Assembly (NCBI GenBank): GCA_037577475.1
Contig: CM075189.1
Coordinates: 20,059,839 to 20,123,838 of the forward strand
From: Chaunax sp. Z400
Taxonomy: Eukaryota > Chordata > Actinopteri > Lophiiformes > Chaunacidae
Length of the DNA stretch: 64,000 bases
Direction of reading: 5' to 3'
The position numbers and the translations under genes were made by a program. A model generated the notes under the pieces. That model was not told where the DNA came from, did no database searches, and saw only the letters and a list, made by a program, of their open reading frames with translations. Positions 12,856 to 25,000 of this stretch are shown here, in pieces (within the stretch, counting starts at the first letter, position 1; every line of letters starts with the position of its first letter).

Positions 12856-12990
12856 CTACAAAAAATGATTACAGATGTATGTAATAACTATATCCCATCA
12901 TTATTATGTCAGGGTAGTAATAAATTAACTTAATGTATATTAGCAGTAACATTCAGAAATGTTTTCTATAAAAGCTCCAATGTATGCAGA

Positions 12991-12996
12991 TTTATT
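12991..12996 (-). terminator. pdzd11: Candidate polyadenylation signal for pdzd11
   Basis: TTTATT on the + strand reads AATAAA on the - strand, about 1.3 kb beyond the pdzd11 stop. If used, 12997-14283 is 3' UTR. Other AT-rich variants nearby could serve instead. Confidence 0.3.
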
Positions 12997-14283
12997 TTAT
13001 GGCCGAAGCTTTTCTGCTCGTTGGACCAAAGAGGCTTAAATGATAAGATTACCTGATAAATCCTGCAAACGTCAGATGCTCCACTGCACAAAGATAAAAC
13101 ACCTTATTACAGGCTTTACCATTAAAGATGCAAACCACAATGTTCTGTTATGTTATGCACTTTAATAGAACGTTAGAAGATGAACAGTTTATGGAGAATT
13201 TATCATACATGATAAACACTTGACAGTATTAAAGTAATGCTGGGTCTACAATAGTAGCCACAGAAATATTTACAGTTTGTCTCCTACACAATTACATATT
13301 TTGTTCAATATTTAAAAACTAGCTCTTCAGTATGTTCACAGTGATATTTAGATAAGTTTTTTTTTAATCTACCAGAAATCTTGCACTATCATTTGCTCCT
13401 GGATATTTACCATCCTGTTATTTCTGTACCATAAAAAGTGTATAATCAAATCAAAGTCATATGTACATTTTTAACACATATGCAGTGTATAAACATATAC
13501 ATGTGTTATCAGATTATAAGGTACACCCAAGTAAAACTAATGCAATCTTGATACAACAAGCCTGCTATAAATCCTCCCTGTTCCAGAGCGTTGTATGGTG
13601 GCTTTGGAGGCTGTAGTTTGTGGTGCTTATGAGTCGTATTGCAGTCTAATATTTAGTCAATCCTTAATATCATAATATCACATTTGAACAGTGATATGCA
13701 GTTGAAAGCTACAGGAAAAGCTTGTACATGTTTACTTCAAAATATCTAATGTTTTAAAACAGCTTCAGTAAAAAGTGAACATGCTGATGTACTGAATTAG
13801 TGTCACCTTATAAAATAACAACTAAACATGTTCGTCTCTACATCAGTGTCATCAAGGCAAATGTGTAAATACACGCTGATAAAAATATGTTTCTAAGACT
13901 TCAGTAGTAACTTCTAATTAGGGCTTGAGTAAAAGTGAATAGATCCACTGCTTTAAAAGATGCAGGTTCTACATCCTTTATGCCTGCATGAAAATATTTA
14001 TCAGTTACATCATTTTCCATGTAAAATGTCCTCTAAGCTTGCTTCCTTCACTTTCTGTGAAGACATCCAGATGGAGTAGAAATCATCACAGTAGATCAGA
14101 GGGTATCTGGATTTAAGAGGAAACCGAGTATGTATTGTCCTTACATGGAGGACTTTGAACGAGTCTGTCAGTGAATACACCAGTCGGCTTAAAGCGGAGA
14201 CAGAATGGAGGCCAGTCAGCAGGAGGAGGGTAGTGACGTGTCAGTCCACATCTCTCTCTGTCTCTGTCTCTCTCTGCTGCCAT
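12997..14283 (-). other. pdzd11: Probable pdzd11 3' UTR / intergenic
   Basis: AT-rich sequence without recognised exons on either strand. It is placed in the 3' UTR only because it lies between the last pdzd11 codon and the nearest AATAAA on the - strand. Confidence 0.35.
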
Positions 14284-16702
14284 CTAATGTACAGTCCTCT
14301 CCTTCTGTCTCTGGTAGTCTGACGAAAAAACATGCAGAGGACAAAATTACTGCACTGAAAGGGATTTCATTTAAAAATCTCTTCCCAGAACGACCTCATT
14401 TAGTGGATTCAAAGCCATTTGTCTTCTTGTTGAAGTGAGATAGTTGTATCAATACTGTGTGCGTACAGTAACATGCTGGCATCTAAGTGCTGACAGGCTT
14501 CTGATACTTGAAGCTTGCTTCTTCAGAAATAGGTACAGTGTATGTTGCTTATGTAAGCTTTCCTCGCACACATGAACCTTTTACTATCATTTTCAAAAGG
14601 CATCTAACATACGCTGTTGTATTAGCATGCTGGAGGATGATAAACATCACATTTGACAAATTCTAAACGGATTGAAATCTGCCATAGTACCAAAACTGAG
14701 CCAAATAACTTCCGTAGGCGTGAATGAAGTTCTACTGAGGCTGAATATGCAAAACAAATAAAAACAAATAAAGTCATTGTCATCATATTAAGATATGAGT
14801 CAAGATATTATTGGGAATTGTAATATTTTCATATATAAAAATGATGATTATTTGAATTTTATTGAGTCTGTATAGAAGAAGCAAGTGACCGTATGTCTGG
14901 AGAATGATTTGTAGGATGGAGTTTCTCTTCAGAACCACAGTGCTTCAGTTATAATCTAATGTTGTGATTTTAAAGGTTGCAGCTCCGGCGATGTGATTTC
15001 TGTATTACACTTGAAAATATATCAATTAATTGTTCAGCTTCCAAAAAGCAGATGGAAAAAATCTGCTGTGGCGACCCTGAATTAGGAAGAGCAGAAAGAG
15101 GGAAAAAACTAAAAAAAATTAAATCTAGATCCATTCTAGAGTGTATTTAATATTGACGAACACTCAAGAGATATTGTGTCGACATTAAGCCTCATTTAAA
15201 GCAAATCAAATGAATACAGTAGTCACTTGAATGTGTTTGTTCATTTACATCGTTTTTTTGTTCTGCCAAATACTTCAAATTCCTGAAAAAAAATGTCTCA
15301 GTATTTTTTTTTGTATAAAATCTCTGGAACCTTTTCACAATTGGTACAACAAGAAGACAGGGAATGAGTACAATACAAACTCTATTTCAAAGACTTACGG
15401 ACTGTCAGCACTTTTGATTTTGAAAAGTGAGACTTACTGTAAGGAAAGAAGCGAACCCTCATCAGGATTTCTCGTGCAGTCTTCAGAATCTCTACGGCCT
15501 GAAGAGGAAGAAGAAACACAATAAAAAAAAGCTCTGACCAGTAAAACTAAACATCTTTGGGCTGCCCTTGTTCAGGTCATCTTTCAATTGTACCAACTTA
15601 CTTACACAATGCAATATTCACAAACAATGATACTGTTTTCATTGGTCAAATTATTGGTTTTGGTCTAAATGAAAACACCAAACTCAAAATATATGTTCCA
15701 TTCTCATGCGATTTTTTATTTTTGTGAAGTTTTATAACCAGGACTGACAAATCAACAAGCTTTGACCAGCTGAATATATGATAAGAATATTCAATCACTA
15801 TACATTTATCTAATCACTAACACATATCTGCTAAAGCTACAATGCACTGAAAATGGTATTTACTAACTAGATAATGTCAATGGAAACATATTAAGACAAT
15901 AGTTAACATTCCTTTCTCAAGATCATTAGTGATCCAATACATAGATGGAAACTGTATAATAATGAATAGATTAAAATCCGTATGAATCTCAAATTGAGAA
16001 TACTGCTCTGACTTACTCTTGAGTGTTCTATGTCTTGGAAATCAACCTCATTAACAGAAAGAACCTGGTCTCCCTCTTGAAGCCCTGCTCTGTGGGCATC
16101 TGAGTCTGGGACCACCTGCCAAAACATCAAAAACACACACACACACATCAGGAATCACGATGTGGAAATTTCTGAAAAGCTAAGAATTAGTCAGCAGCAC
16201 AACAAGTATGAATGCCAGTAAAAGCCATACTAAACACCAGGGCACCACACACCTACCTTGGATATAAAAATGCCCAACTGTGACGCCTTGCCCCCTCGGA
16301 TGTTGAAGCCCAGCTGTGCTCCTGGAGGTTTCTTCAACACAACGGTACGAGGCAGGAACTGAGTGAGTTCGTTGTTGTAGTCGGGGTGATGAACCCGCTA
16401 AAAATGTACAAAGAAAAAGAAAAGCTGACAAAACCCAACAGAATGCTAGCATTACAAGGTTCATGACTGTGAAATTGACTCTTCTTACACAACTTGACTT
16501 TGTAAGCAGAAATAAATAGCATACCTAGTATACAACATGGATTGGATAAGTTTGCTTCAAACTGTATGGGTCTAAGTATAAAGTGTAGTTCTACAGATAT
16601 GTGGCATACCTCCTGTGTAGGTATCCATGCTGGTGGGTTCTCATAAGAAGGCAGGAATACAACTGGGAGCTGGTAGTCATCATATGGAATTTTCTGATCC
16701 AT
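14284..16702 (-). CDS. pdzd11: PDZ domain-containing protein 11 (PISP/AIPP1 type)
   Basis: Five coding exons on the - strand, in translation order: 16702-16610, 16397-16257, 16115-16017, 15498-15438, 14318-14284. Lengths 93, 141, 99, 61 and 35 nt agree in phase and encode 142 residues (human PDZD11 has 140). The start reads MDQKIPYDDYQLPVVFLPSY and the end NYQRQKERTVH. One PDZ domain fills residues 48-130, with the carboxylate-binding loop QLGFNIRGG at 59-67 and the helix region QDIEHSR. The mammalian protein binds C-termini of membrane pumps such as PMCA and ATP7A, and PLEKHA proteins at junctions. The 35-nt last coding exon is about 1.1 kb from the previous one and easily missed: without it the frame runs on from FFPY into intron sequence. 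It converges with the START gene. Confidence 0.96.
15061..15112. repeat. Short dispersed-repeat tail
   Basis: The string CTGCTGTGGCGACCCTGAA followed by an A/G-rich run is a motif I recall at the ends of many fish interspersed elements. It lies in the long last intron of pdzd11. Identification is from memory of the motif only. Confidence 0.35.
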
Positions 16703-17063
16703 TGTGTCTGAGAAACGTCAAAAAATAAAAGGACATTGTTATGAAAAGTTATTCCTTATACTTTACTGCATTACATGCTATAAATTGACGAGTAACAGCT
16801 ATCTTCATGAGTCCACGTTATTATTACAATGCAGCACTGTGAGTATAGAGTGTTAGAGCATAAAAACGAGCAAGGGTAGCCAAACAACACTATACAACAG
16901 TGAAACTTATGCTAGCAGCGTTCAGATTAGTCCAGTGAGTTCTAATGTTAGTAAAAATCACTTTCGAAATTGTAAATTTGCTGATATAATACAAATCCAG
17001 AAATAAATATGAAAATACTATGGATCGGATAAGAGAAATAACATGAAGTGAGTCGTGCTTTAC

Positions 17064-17470
17064 CCGACTGTAAATATCTTATACTGCAACAGCTAACGCC
17101 TTTTAGCTAGCTTAATAGCTAACTTTGAACCGCTTTGCTCTCGTCATCGGAGGTCATTAGTAAGTAGCATTCAATATTATCATAATTTGAACTATGACTA
17201 TTGAGATTCGGTACAACTTGTGGACGAAAACGCAGAACGACAGCCTTAAAAATGACAAATTATCTCACCTGCCAGACTGAGAGGTAGTGGCAGCCACTTT
17301 TCTTGTGCTAAATAATAACTAACATCAAATGCAGTATCGCCACCTATCGTCATGGATGAGGCACGACAACAATCCAAAATACCATCTTCTTCTTTGGTGT
17401 TTAACGACACTTTACGTCGTTTGTGTTGGATTACTGCCATCTTCTGGAGCTAGTAATTCCTACAATGGCT
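17064..17470 (-). promoter_or_regulatory. pdzd11: pdzd11 promoter and 5' exon region
   Basis: The - strand here offers two good splice donors that could feed the acceptor before the pdzd11 ATG exon: gtgaga at 17268-17263 and gtaaag at 17063-17058. Sequence around 17435-17445 reads GAAGATGGCAG on the - strand, close to the YY1 site typical of initiator promoters. In mammals PDZD11 is head-to-head with KIF4A; no kif4 exon was found to the right. Confidence 0.4.
17269..17440 (-). CDS. pdzd11: Possible alternative pdzd11 first exon with in-frame N-terminal extension
   Basis: From an ATG at 17440 the - strand stays open for 57 codons plus one base to a TGGCAG/gtgaga donor at 17269. Spliced to the acceptor before the ATG exon (five untranslated bases ACACA), the frame continues through Asp-Thr into the normal start MDQKIPYDD. 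The extension would begin MAVIQHKRRKVSLNTKEED. Part of the exon resembles a dispersed fish sequence, and the match of frame has a one-in-three chance, so it may instead be plain 5' UTR. Confidence 0.35.
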
Positions 17471-17599
17471 GGTTTGTCATCTTTTCTCATCAGTCCAGAC
17501 GATAAGATAGGAAAAGATATGTATACATTCAAGAGATATAAAAAGAAAAAGAAAAAGAAAAACAAGTGGTTATTTGATTTCTCGTTTTAAAATACAAAA

Positions 17600-18100
17600 G
17601 CCAATTTCAATTTTTATTGATTTCCATTTTCTGTTTTGAATAAGAAAAAATAAAATCACTAGAAAACATAAAATTAGTAGTGCATTTGTCCATCCCTTGA
17701 GTGGTGTACAACATATGTGTGATTTTTCCTAAGTTAGGCTTTACCCACGACTCCTGAATACACACAATGTCTGGTTCCTCTTCCCTATCATTTATAAAAC
17801 ATATCCAAGAGGTGCGCATATGCTTTACCAAAAATGTAGATCAGCATCATGAATTTCTTTGGTACAGTTTTTCTTGCTGTTCCTAATTCAGCAACTTGTT
17901 CTTTGTTACATTGTTCCTCCTTAATCTGTTTATTTTTTGTCATCTACATTAAACACTTCATCTGTTGAACCACCTCTCATCTTAACACTTCCAGATACAC
18001 TAAGAGAGCAACTGTGAGGAACACTCCCTCTCCACACTTATCCTCACTGTACTTAGCACATTTTATCTTTACGTTGAACACCTTAGCAACAAATTCCTGG
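17600..18100 (-). mobile_element. Relic of a non-LTR retrotransposon (endonuclease segment)
   Basis: At 17831-17607 the - strand encodes REEEPDIVCIQESWVKPNL. The PD-I-x-x-I-Q-E-S/T-W-x-K-P pattern marks the N-terminal AP-endonuclease domain of fish LINEs of the Rex1/L2/RTE kind. The frame stops soon after. Sequence further up the same strand (to about 18100) has only short open pieces with stops between them. It is inactive, and the family cannot be settled by eye. Confidence 0.6.
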
Positions 18101-18808
18101 CAAGCTCCTATTAGGCGGTGATGTTTACTCTATAAGAATATATTTCACAAATACAAAGATCTTTCAGAAGAATCTTTGCCCCAACAGATCTCCCTTTGTG
18201 TCAAACTCCACTAAAATGGTTCAGACTCCCTTTTATCAACTACCTTAACTTTGTCATTCCTTTAGCACTTTTAAATATTCTGCACCCCAATCATCTATCA
18301 CTTCATTAAGGATTTTTTTTTATCTGAAAGGCCTTTAAATAATGACAATAACTCTACAGCTTCCTCTTCTCAGCTTTAATGAATACTTACCATGATAGAC
18401 ACATATGAAGACAGACCGTTGTCAACTCTGTTGTGCTTCCCATCTGTGATGTAAAACCTTGTTTATCACGTGGCCAAGGCATTTTGCAGTCTCCTCCAGT
18501 CTTGTCAAAACACCTTTTTTCAATCAGGAGAGACAAGAGAATGAAGTTAAATAATTGTTTATTGCCACAGATCAATTACTTTGTCAGAGAGTCTTTGGTG
18601 ATTAGACTATTCGAGGAGATTGAGAAGCAGCAAAATAAATCTCTACTGGAGTCCAGACACCGCTGGTGGTGGTGGCTGATGACTCTGCTGAGACTGATGA
18701 GGCTGAAGAGGCTGATAAAAACAGAAAGTTGGTGAATCTGCAAAGACTGGGCGTTGATGGAGAGGTGGAGCATGAAAGCAGTTTGTTTGTGCAGCTTTTT
18801 GTGATAAT
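18101..18808. other. Intergenic, no gene recognised
   Basis: Open frames on both strands at 18433-18735 and 18387-18575 have no family features. A CTG/GATGA-rich stretch at 18660-18730 explains their odd composition. Possibly more transposon debris. Confidence 0.4.
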
Positions 18809-19098
18809 TAGGTCATTTAGAGCCTTTTCACATAATAGAAACATATGTTGCTCAATGTGCCTGAGCAGGGTATGGGGGTGGCACAATTTGCACATTCCCA
18901 TGTGTGTTTTTTTTGTTTTTTTTACTTGACTGAAATGTACACAGCTGTAAAATGATGTGCCCAAACATGTTCACTAAAATCCTGCTTTGACCCAATCCCT
19001 GGCTACTGCACACCAGCATGACAATATTGTGCAATCTGAGTTACTATAAACTGCTGTTCATCATTATTCCTGTGCTTCACTCTCTACATTATACACAC
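18809..19098. repeat. 290-bp direct repeat, copy 1
   Basis: From TAGGTCATTTAGAGCC to ATTATACACAC this stretch recurs at 21196-21486 in the same orientation. By eye the two copies differ by one T/C change in a T-run and one inserted T near 19032. Flanks on both sides are unrelated. I see no terminal inverted repeats or coding domain. Confidence 0.95.
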
Positions 19099-19397
19099 AT
19101 TTTGTAATAATTTTGTGATTGTCTTTTTTGGGGGGAAATTTTAAAAGAAATCTAAAAATAAGAAAAAAAAAGACAGTTCCGACTTGATTTTACTGTTCCT
19201 CATCAGTCACGTCTAACTGTTGCAAAGTTAATGTGCTTTGATTTGCCTTTACTTAAAATTTTGTTTCATATTATGCATCCAAATCCACATCTGTTGGTCC
19301 GTCTGTAATTCTCTTATCATGAGAACTGTTCATCTGATCTACTTGTGACCTGCCGGGGCCCCAGGGGAGTGCATTGTATAGAATGGTGGTGCAAGTT

Positions 19398-19580
19398 GAT
19401 AATGCTTAACCTAGAAGAGGGCTAATGTTAGCTAACGATTTGTCAGTAGACTAACATTTATGTTTGACAATGCTTAGCCTTGAACAGAGCTAAAATAAGC
19501 GAATGTTAGTTGTTAATGGGGAAATGTTTACATTTGATCATGCTTATCCTCAACCAGAGCTAAAGTTAAACTTGTTAAAA
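19398..19580. repeat. Diverged tandem repeat, about 69-bp unit, nearly three copies
   Basis: Units begin at about 19398, 19466 and 19536 with GAtAATGCTTA-type starts, followed by 'CT(A)GA..AGAGCTAA' and 'TGTTAG'. The last unit is incomplete. The GCTAATGTTAGC wording is common in perch-like fish repeats. Confidence 0.75.
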
Positions 19581-19939
19581 GCCATTTTAGTGTAATTCTG
19601 ATGTAAAACCACATGGCCACTGCTGGGCTGGTCCAATATTTACCCTGTAGTTGGTTAAAAATGACCCCCCCTACTGGAAAAGTATGCAGACAGGTTTCAT
19701 GCTAATTCTCATGCTAATGAGCTATTTGACTCTAAAGTCACAGAATATGGACTATGCCATAAGGTGAGAAATTTTGAACACTTTTTAAAGCTTTCGTTTT
19801 AAAATATTTAAGGAAAATTTACCACACAAAATCTTTTTAAATTTGATTGAAAGTAAAATTGATTTGCAGGCTTATAATTGGGGATATTTAGCCTATCTCT
19901 CTTTTAAGGGCCTTGTTAAATATTTTCCTTGTATGCCTC

Positions 19940-20152
19940 ATGCTGTCGGACGCAGATGCACCGACAGTATACAGGCGGGATTTTCTACTTAAAGACGCCA
20001 AACTTGATATCAAGTCTTTGGTTCCTGCCTCTCGGCTCGGGCGGGGCTACACCCCTTCATCTCGCACCCATTCATGTGAGACCGCATTCACATTCAGCTC
20101 ACGGGCAGAGGAGGCAGTGGTGGTGGTGTTTCCGACGAAATCTCCTTCAGAG
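19940..20152 (+). other. GC-rich exon-like patch, possible untranslated first exon
   Basis: CpG-bearing sequence with a GC-box (GGGCGGGGC near 20039-20047), ending in CTTCAGA/gtgagt at about 20152, a good donor. It lies 1.8 kb before the gdpd2 ATG on the same strand and could be a distal 5' UTR exon of gdpd2. The reading frame through it shows no known domain. Confidence 0.25.
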
Positions 20153-20200
20153 TGAGTACATGTACACAATTTAACATTTATGATGATCAATGATCAGAAG

Positions 20201-20242
20201 AGATACATAGATAGATAGATAGATAGGTAGATAGGTAGATAC

Positions 20243-20297
<55 letters not shown>

Positions 20298-20335
20298 CAT
20301 AGATAGATAGATAGATAGACAGATACATAGATAGA
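20201..20335. repeat. ATAG (GATA) microsatellite
   Basis: About 135 bp of the ATAG tetramer with a few ATAC and GTAG interruptions. Confidence 0.95.
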
Positions 20336-21195
20336 GGCATTAAGTCTGAGATCATTTTATACACAAGTACCAGTATGAAGGCTCTGATTAAAAATTTCAG
20401 GGGCAGTTTTTTGATTTTACATTTTCATTCATTTGTCGCTGCAGAAACATCAATTATGTGGGAAAATTTGATTAATTTTGATTACACTTTGCATTTAAGT
20501 GATACAAGCAGTGTAGCTGAACAAACTGGCAAGGAGTGTCTGTGTCTTATCTTTGCATCTTCTCAACAATGCATGTGTGTGTTTTTCCTTTTTATATGGA
20601 GTTACTCATTGTGTGACATTATTCCCTTGAACTTTAATGTATTTCATTTGAGAGTGACAATCTAGTGATGCCCTCCAGCTGCATTACGTTTATTTATAAT
20701 AAAGAACACTCTTGTAAGGCATTCAACTGTGAAGTATGTAATTGTTCTTTGATTGTAAGTGGGACACGTTTCACTTTCTTTTGTCAACTTGCCACTGGTT
20801 GACAGTTTGGTTGTTCGCACACACGTTACCATTATTGCTCAACATTCAGCTCAGTTTAAAACTTTATAGTGAATGATCAGTTTGTTCAGTGAAACAGCTT
20901 GTCACAGTTTTCACATCAGTGACATTTAGACCTGTCCAAACATGCTTTTATTAGATAATAATCTCTAAATTCTTTTTCAGGGGCATGCTACTTCAGGGTT
21001 GGATGTCATTTCATTCTGTCGTTTATACAAATTGTGATAGTTAAGTTTCATCTGAAATTGACCTGCTTGATCAGTTATAACTTATTGCCATAATCTTGTA
21101 CTCACACATTACTCAGAGGAAGGGAAACTGAGATGAACAATCCAGGTGAGGCTGCTGGAAAAACCCGACGTCAAATCAAGTCTGACGAGAAACTT
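20336..21195. other. Intergenic, no gene recognised
   Basis: AT-rich sequence between the GATA microsatellite and the second 290-bp copy. No exon or transposon domain was recognised. Confidence 0.4.
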
Positions 21196-21486
21196 TAGGT
21201 CATTTAGAGCCTTTTCACATAATAGAAACATATGTTGCTCAATGTGCCTGAGCAGGGTATGGGGGTGGCACAATTTGCACATTCCCATGTGTGTTTTTTT
21301 TGTTTTCTTTACTTGACTGAAATGTACACAGCTGTAAAATGATGTGCCCAAACATGTTCACTAAAATCCTGCTTTGACCCAATCCCTGGCTACTGCACAC
21401 CAGCATGACAATATTGTTGCAATCTGAGTTACTATAAACTGCTGTTCATCATTATTCCTGTGCTTCACTCTCTACATTATACACAC
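21196..21486. repeat. 290-bp direct repeat, copy 2
   Basis: Second copy of 18809-19098, about 2.4 kb downstream and about 450 bp before the gdpd2 start codon. It begins and ends at the same words as copy 1 and carries two single-base differences over its length. Confidence 0.95.
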
Positions 21487-21933
21487 TGTTTATTCTCTGT
21501 GCATGGTTGTGCCTGTCACTTTGGTTGTTTGTGCTGCACAGGCTGAATAGTGTGACTTCACTCCCAGGATAGTCTGTGCACCACTCTCAATGCCCCATGG
21601 TGTTGGCCATTGTAAGCACTGCCAGTGGCTATACCCCCATTGCACACAGGCTCTTTTGAGGGGGTTATTGAGTAGGGATTGCCTTAATACTCAAAGAAAC
21701 TCTTCTCCCTCAATCCCTCATTTGCTTTTTGTCACAGTCATCCTTTTTCTTTTTCTTTTTCCTCTTACACTCCATAGGTTAAGAGTGAATGAAGTCAGGT
21801 CTCTTCTTGGTATCCAGAGAAAGCATTATCTGGGCTCCCCTCATCCTTCTTCAGGCTGTGTGTATCAGATGCCCAGATTGCAGCGAGCAGCGTCTGTGCT
21901 TTCTATATCGTGGATGAATGAGGAGGGGAAGTG
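21487..21933 (+). promoter_or_regulatory. gdpd2: Probable gdpd2 promoter / 5' UTR
   Basis: The interval between the repeat copy and the ATG. It contains a C/T-rich tract at 21700-21775. No clear TATA box or CpG island was seen. The 5' end of the transcript cannot be fixed from sequence. Confidence 0.35.
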
Positions 21934-22036
21934 ATGTCTCACGGCGATAGCTGCTGCAGAGTTTGCAGTCGGGGCTTGTACAGCTGCAACTGGAAGCAAA
22001 CAAGGAAGGATGAGAGAAGAGTGAGTATTTTTAGCC

Positions 22037-22090
<54 letters not shown>

Positions 22091-25000
22091 ACAAAAGTGT
22101 GAATATATTTCTATAAGATCATTCAGGAGTTCAGGTAAGTCTAAGATGTTCTGGCTTTTTTGGATAAATAAGATGTTCCAAATGACTTAATCAGTTTCAT
22201 TTTTCAAGGTCCTTGTACTTTCACTCAGCATGGCTTTTACGAATCCATGTAGGCTAATCAAGGATTACCATTCCACTGAGCTGAATTCAGAACTATTAAA
22301 TATGGCCAATGAACTGGTTTGCTATGAGGGGGGCGGCCATTATATCCTGCAGACTCGGATAAGAGGGGCAGTGACCTGGCCACCGCTGCCGGCCTGCCAG
22401 CCAGAGAGCGTTGAGGATAAAGGCCAAAACACTCAGTGAAGGTTGGGCACCTCCTGAAGACCTCAACACATCCAGCGAAAGTAACCAGCTACATCCCCCG
22501 CCGCCCACCACCCACACAACCGGCTCCACCGTCACCCACAAGTCTCCCACAATTCTCCCGAAAGCCCAGATGCCATCAGGATAGTGTAACTACCAAGGGA
22601 CTGAATCATCTAGTCCTAGGAATAACTAACTAACCTGGTTTAAATGCATTTTAAAATGAAGTTGATACCTTTGTTTGGATAAAAGTCTATCCCAAAATGA
22701 AAAAAAAAAAAATCAGAATGATGCATAAAACTCTGGACATGCATTTGTGTGCTCGGAAAAATAAGCGAAGTCACAGGCCCTAATAGGCTTGGAATGGAAT
22801 TATCTGTAAAGAAGATTACAAAAGGGGAAGAGGGGAGGTAACGGTCTATAATTTTGGGGGATGGAGTTGTGTTGATGGTGAAAGACCATGAAGTACTTGC
22901 TTGTCCTCACGGCACAATGTATTGACAAAACCAACTAAGAAAAAATGTTGGAATCGTTCCATGATAGTCTCCTCAGATCAAAATCCCTGTTTAATGCATA
23001 CAAAACACACACAGCATACTAAAGATCTTGATTATTATCTTCTCCTTAATGACATAAAAACTCTGAAGTGTCATAAACTGAAAATTATTACACCTGTTCT
23101 TTTCATTATAGCATGCATTCTGTTGGTTCCTGTTTGTCACTCTGGTCTCCCTGCTCTCGCTGTGCTGGATTTACATTTGTCTGGTTACTTATAATGATCA
23201 AGATGATGTTAACTGGTGAGTGATGACAAACAAACACACACATGCACACATGCACAGTCTACACTGAATCTGGTACAAAAGCCCAGAATTCTCTCTTTAC
23301 TGGTGACCTTTATTCCTGTAACCCTATGTTGCCCTCTTTTGTTCTATTATCAGGCAAGGCTTCACAATACTGAATCTGTGGGTGAACTGGTTCATGGTGC
23401 TGATCATCATTTCTGCAGTGTTAACCAGCTACTGCATTCTGCTGCTGGTGAGATTATGGTGTTAGTACTGTATTTAGGGCTGCAGGATATTGGAGTGCTT
23501 AATTACTGACTGGTTGGATGTTCAAAATTCTTCTGAATAAAATACATTTACTGTTTAGCCTTGTAGCATGGAACCAGCTATTGTGACATATTCAAAAATA
23601 TTTATCATGAACATTATCTATTGCAGCTCTTCGCACTGGTCCAAGTTGGCTTACAAGAACCACTTGACTTACATTGGCTACACAAGGTTTTGTACACATT
23701 TAACTGTCCAACTTTTATTCAAAGTTTCCATAGAGATCATTTAAATTAATGAATGTTATGTCTGCTTTTTCTCAACGCAGATCTTCTTATTTTTTGGTGT
23801 TATATTCATCGCTATTGGGGTCACAGGAATTAGTCTCAAGTGGCAAAGAGAATGGCCAACGGTTCCTCTCTCTCTCCGGGTACAGTCAGAGTGTGGGAAT
23901 GATGCTGATAGTAAATGTTTGTTGTCTCTAACATCAGCATCCTATTTGTCTATGTACATCAGATGTTTTTGACACTTGTGTCATCCTCTTGGCAGGCCAC
24001 TGGTCCGTTCTTACAGTTTGGTGCTGTTGGGGCGTTGACCCTGCTGAGCCCCTCCGTCTTCAAGGGTTTCCATACAGCCAAGGAAAAGTGTACGTCTCAG
24101 ACGAAATTTAAGAACACACATCAACACTGTCAAGACTGTGTAAAGATAAATATTAAATATGATCACTTTGTCAGTACAATAAACGATGAGATAAAGAAAA
24201 TGAGCTCTCTTGATCCCAGACTGGAAATTAAGCCGGGTACTGTAGGTTAAAGAAAAGAGTATATATATATAAGAAAGGACACAGATGATTGACAAACGTT
24301 GAAAATTAAAATGACATTACAGGTTACATCACCAATAATATTTTGTGTTTAGAATGTTTAAAATTATTCACATAGACTAACAGTATTAAGATGGATAACC
24401 TCTGGTTTTCACTGATTGTCAGCATTAACATGGCCTCAAGACTTTTTCTTTACAATTTAACAGGGTTCAACTGGGATGTCAACATTTCCAAACACTCTAA
24501 ATTGTAGTGTACTATAATATTTGTGTTCACTGCACAAATGTTAATTATATTTCTATTTATCTTAACCACTTCATATTTTATTCAAATGAAATACAGAAAA
24601 TAAAATGGATTTGCATTTTAACAAGTGGTAAATGTGTTATTGTTTTCTATAAATTGGATGTTCATGTGTTAGTAAAAGGATGCAAAAATTCAGAAAGCAC
24701 TATTAATATTTACTCCTATAGTACAAATTTTACCTTTTTTTTTTTACCTCTGTACAGATCCTTTGTTGACTCACAGTAGTGTAACTAGTGACTCTTTGTT
24801 TTCTCCAGGGTCTAAGATCCTCATTGCAGTGGTATTTGTAGCAGTGTCAGCAGCCATCTTCCTGTGTCCCCTGTACATCCAGTCTCAATGTCCTTGTCTA
24901 ATAAAGCCAAGTGATTTACCTGAAAAACCAAAGCTCATTGGCCACCGAGGAGCACCGATGGTGAGCATCCTATTGTACTTGATCACACCCTGAAGGTAGA

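Noticed and set aside
17470..21933. Search for kif4 (expected between pdzd11 and gdpd2)
   Set aside because: No kinesin motor words or the Cys-rich kif4 tail were seen on either strand.
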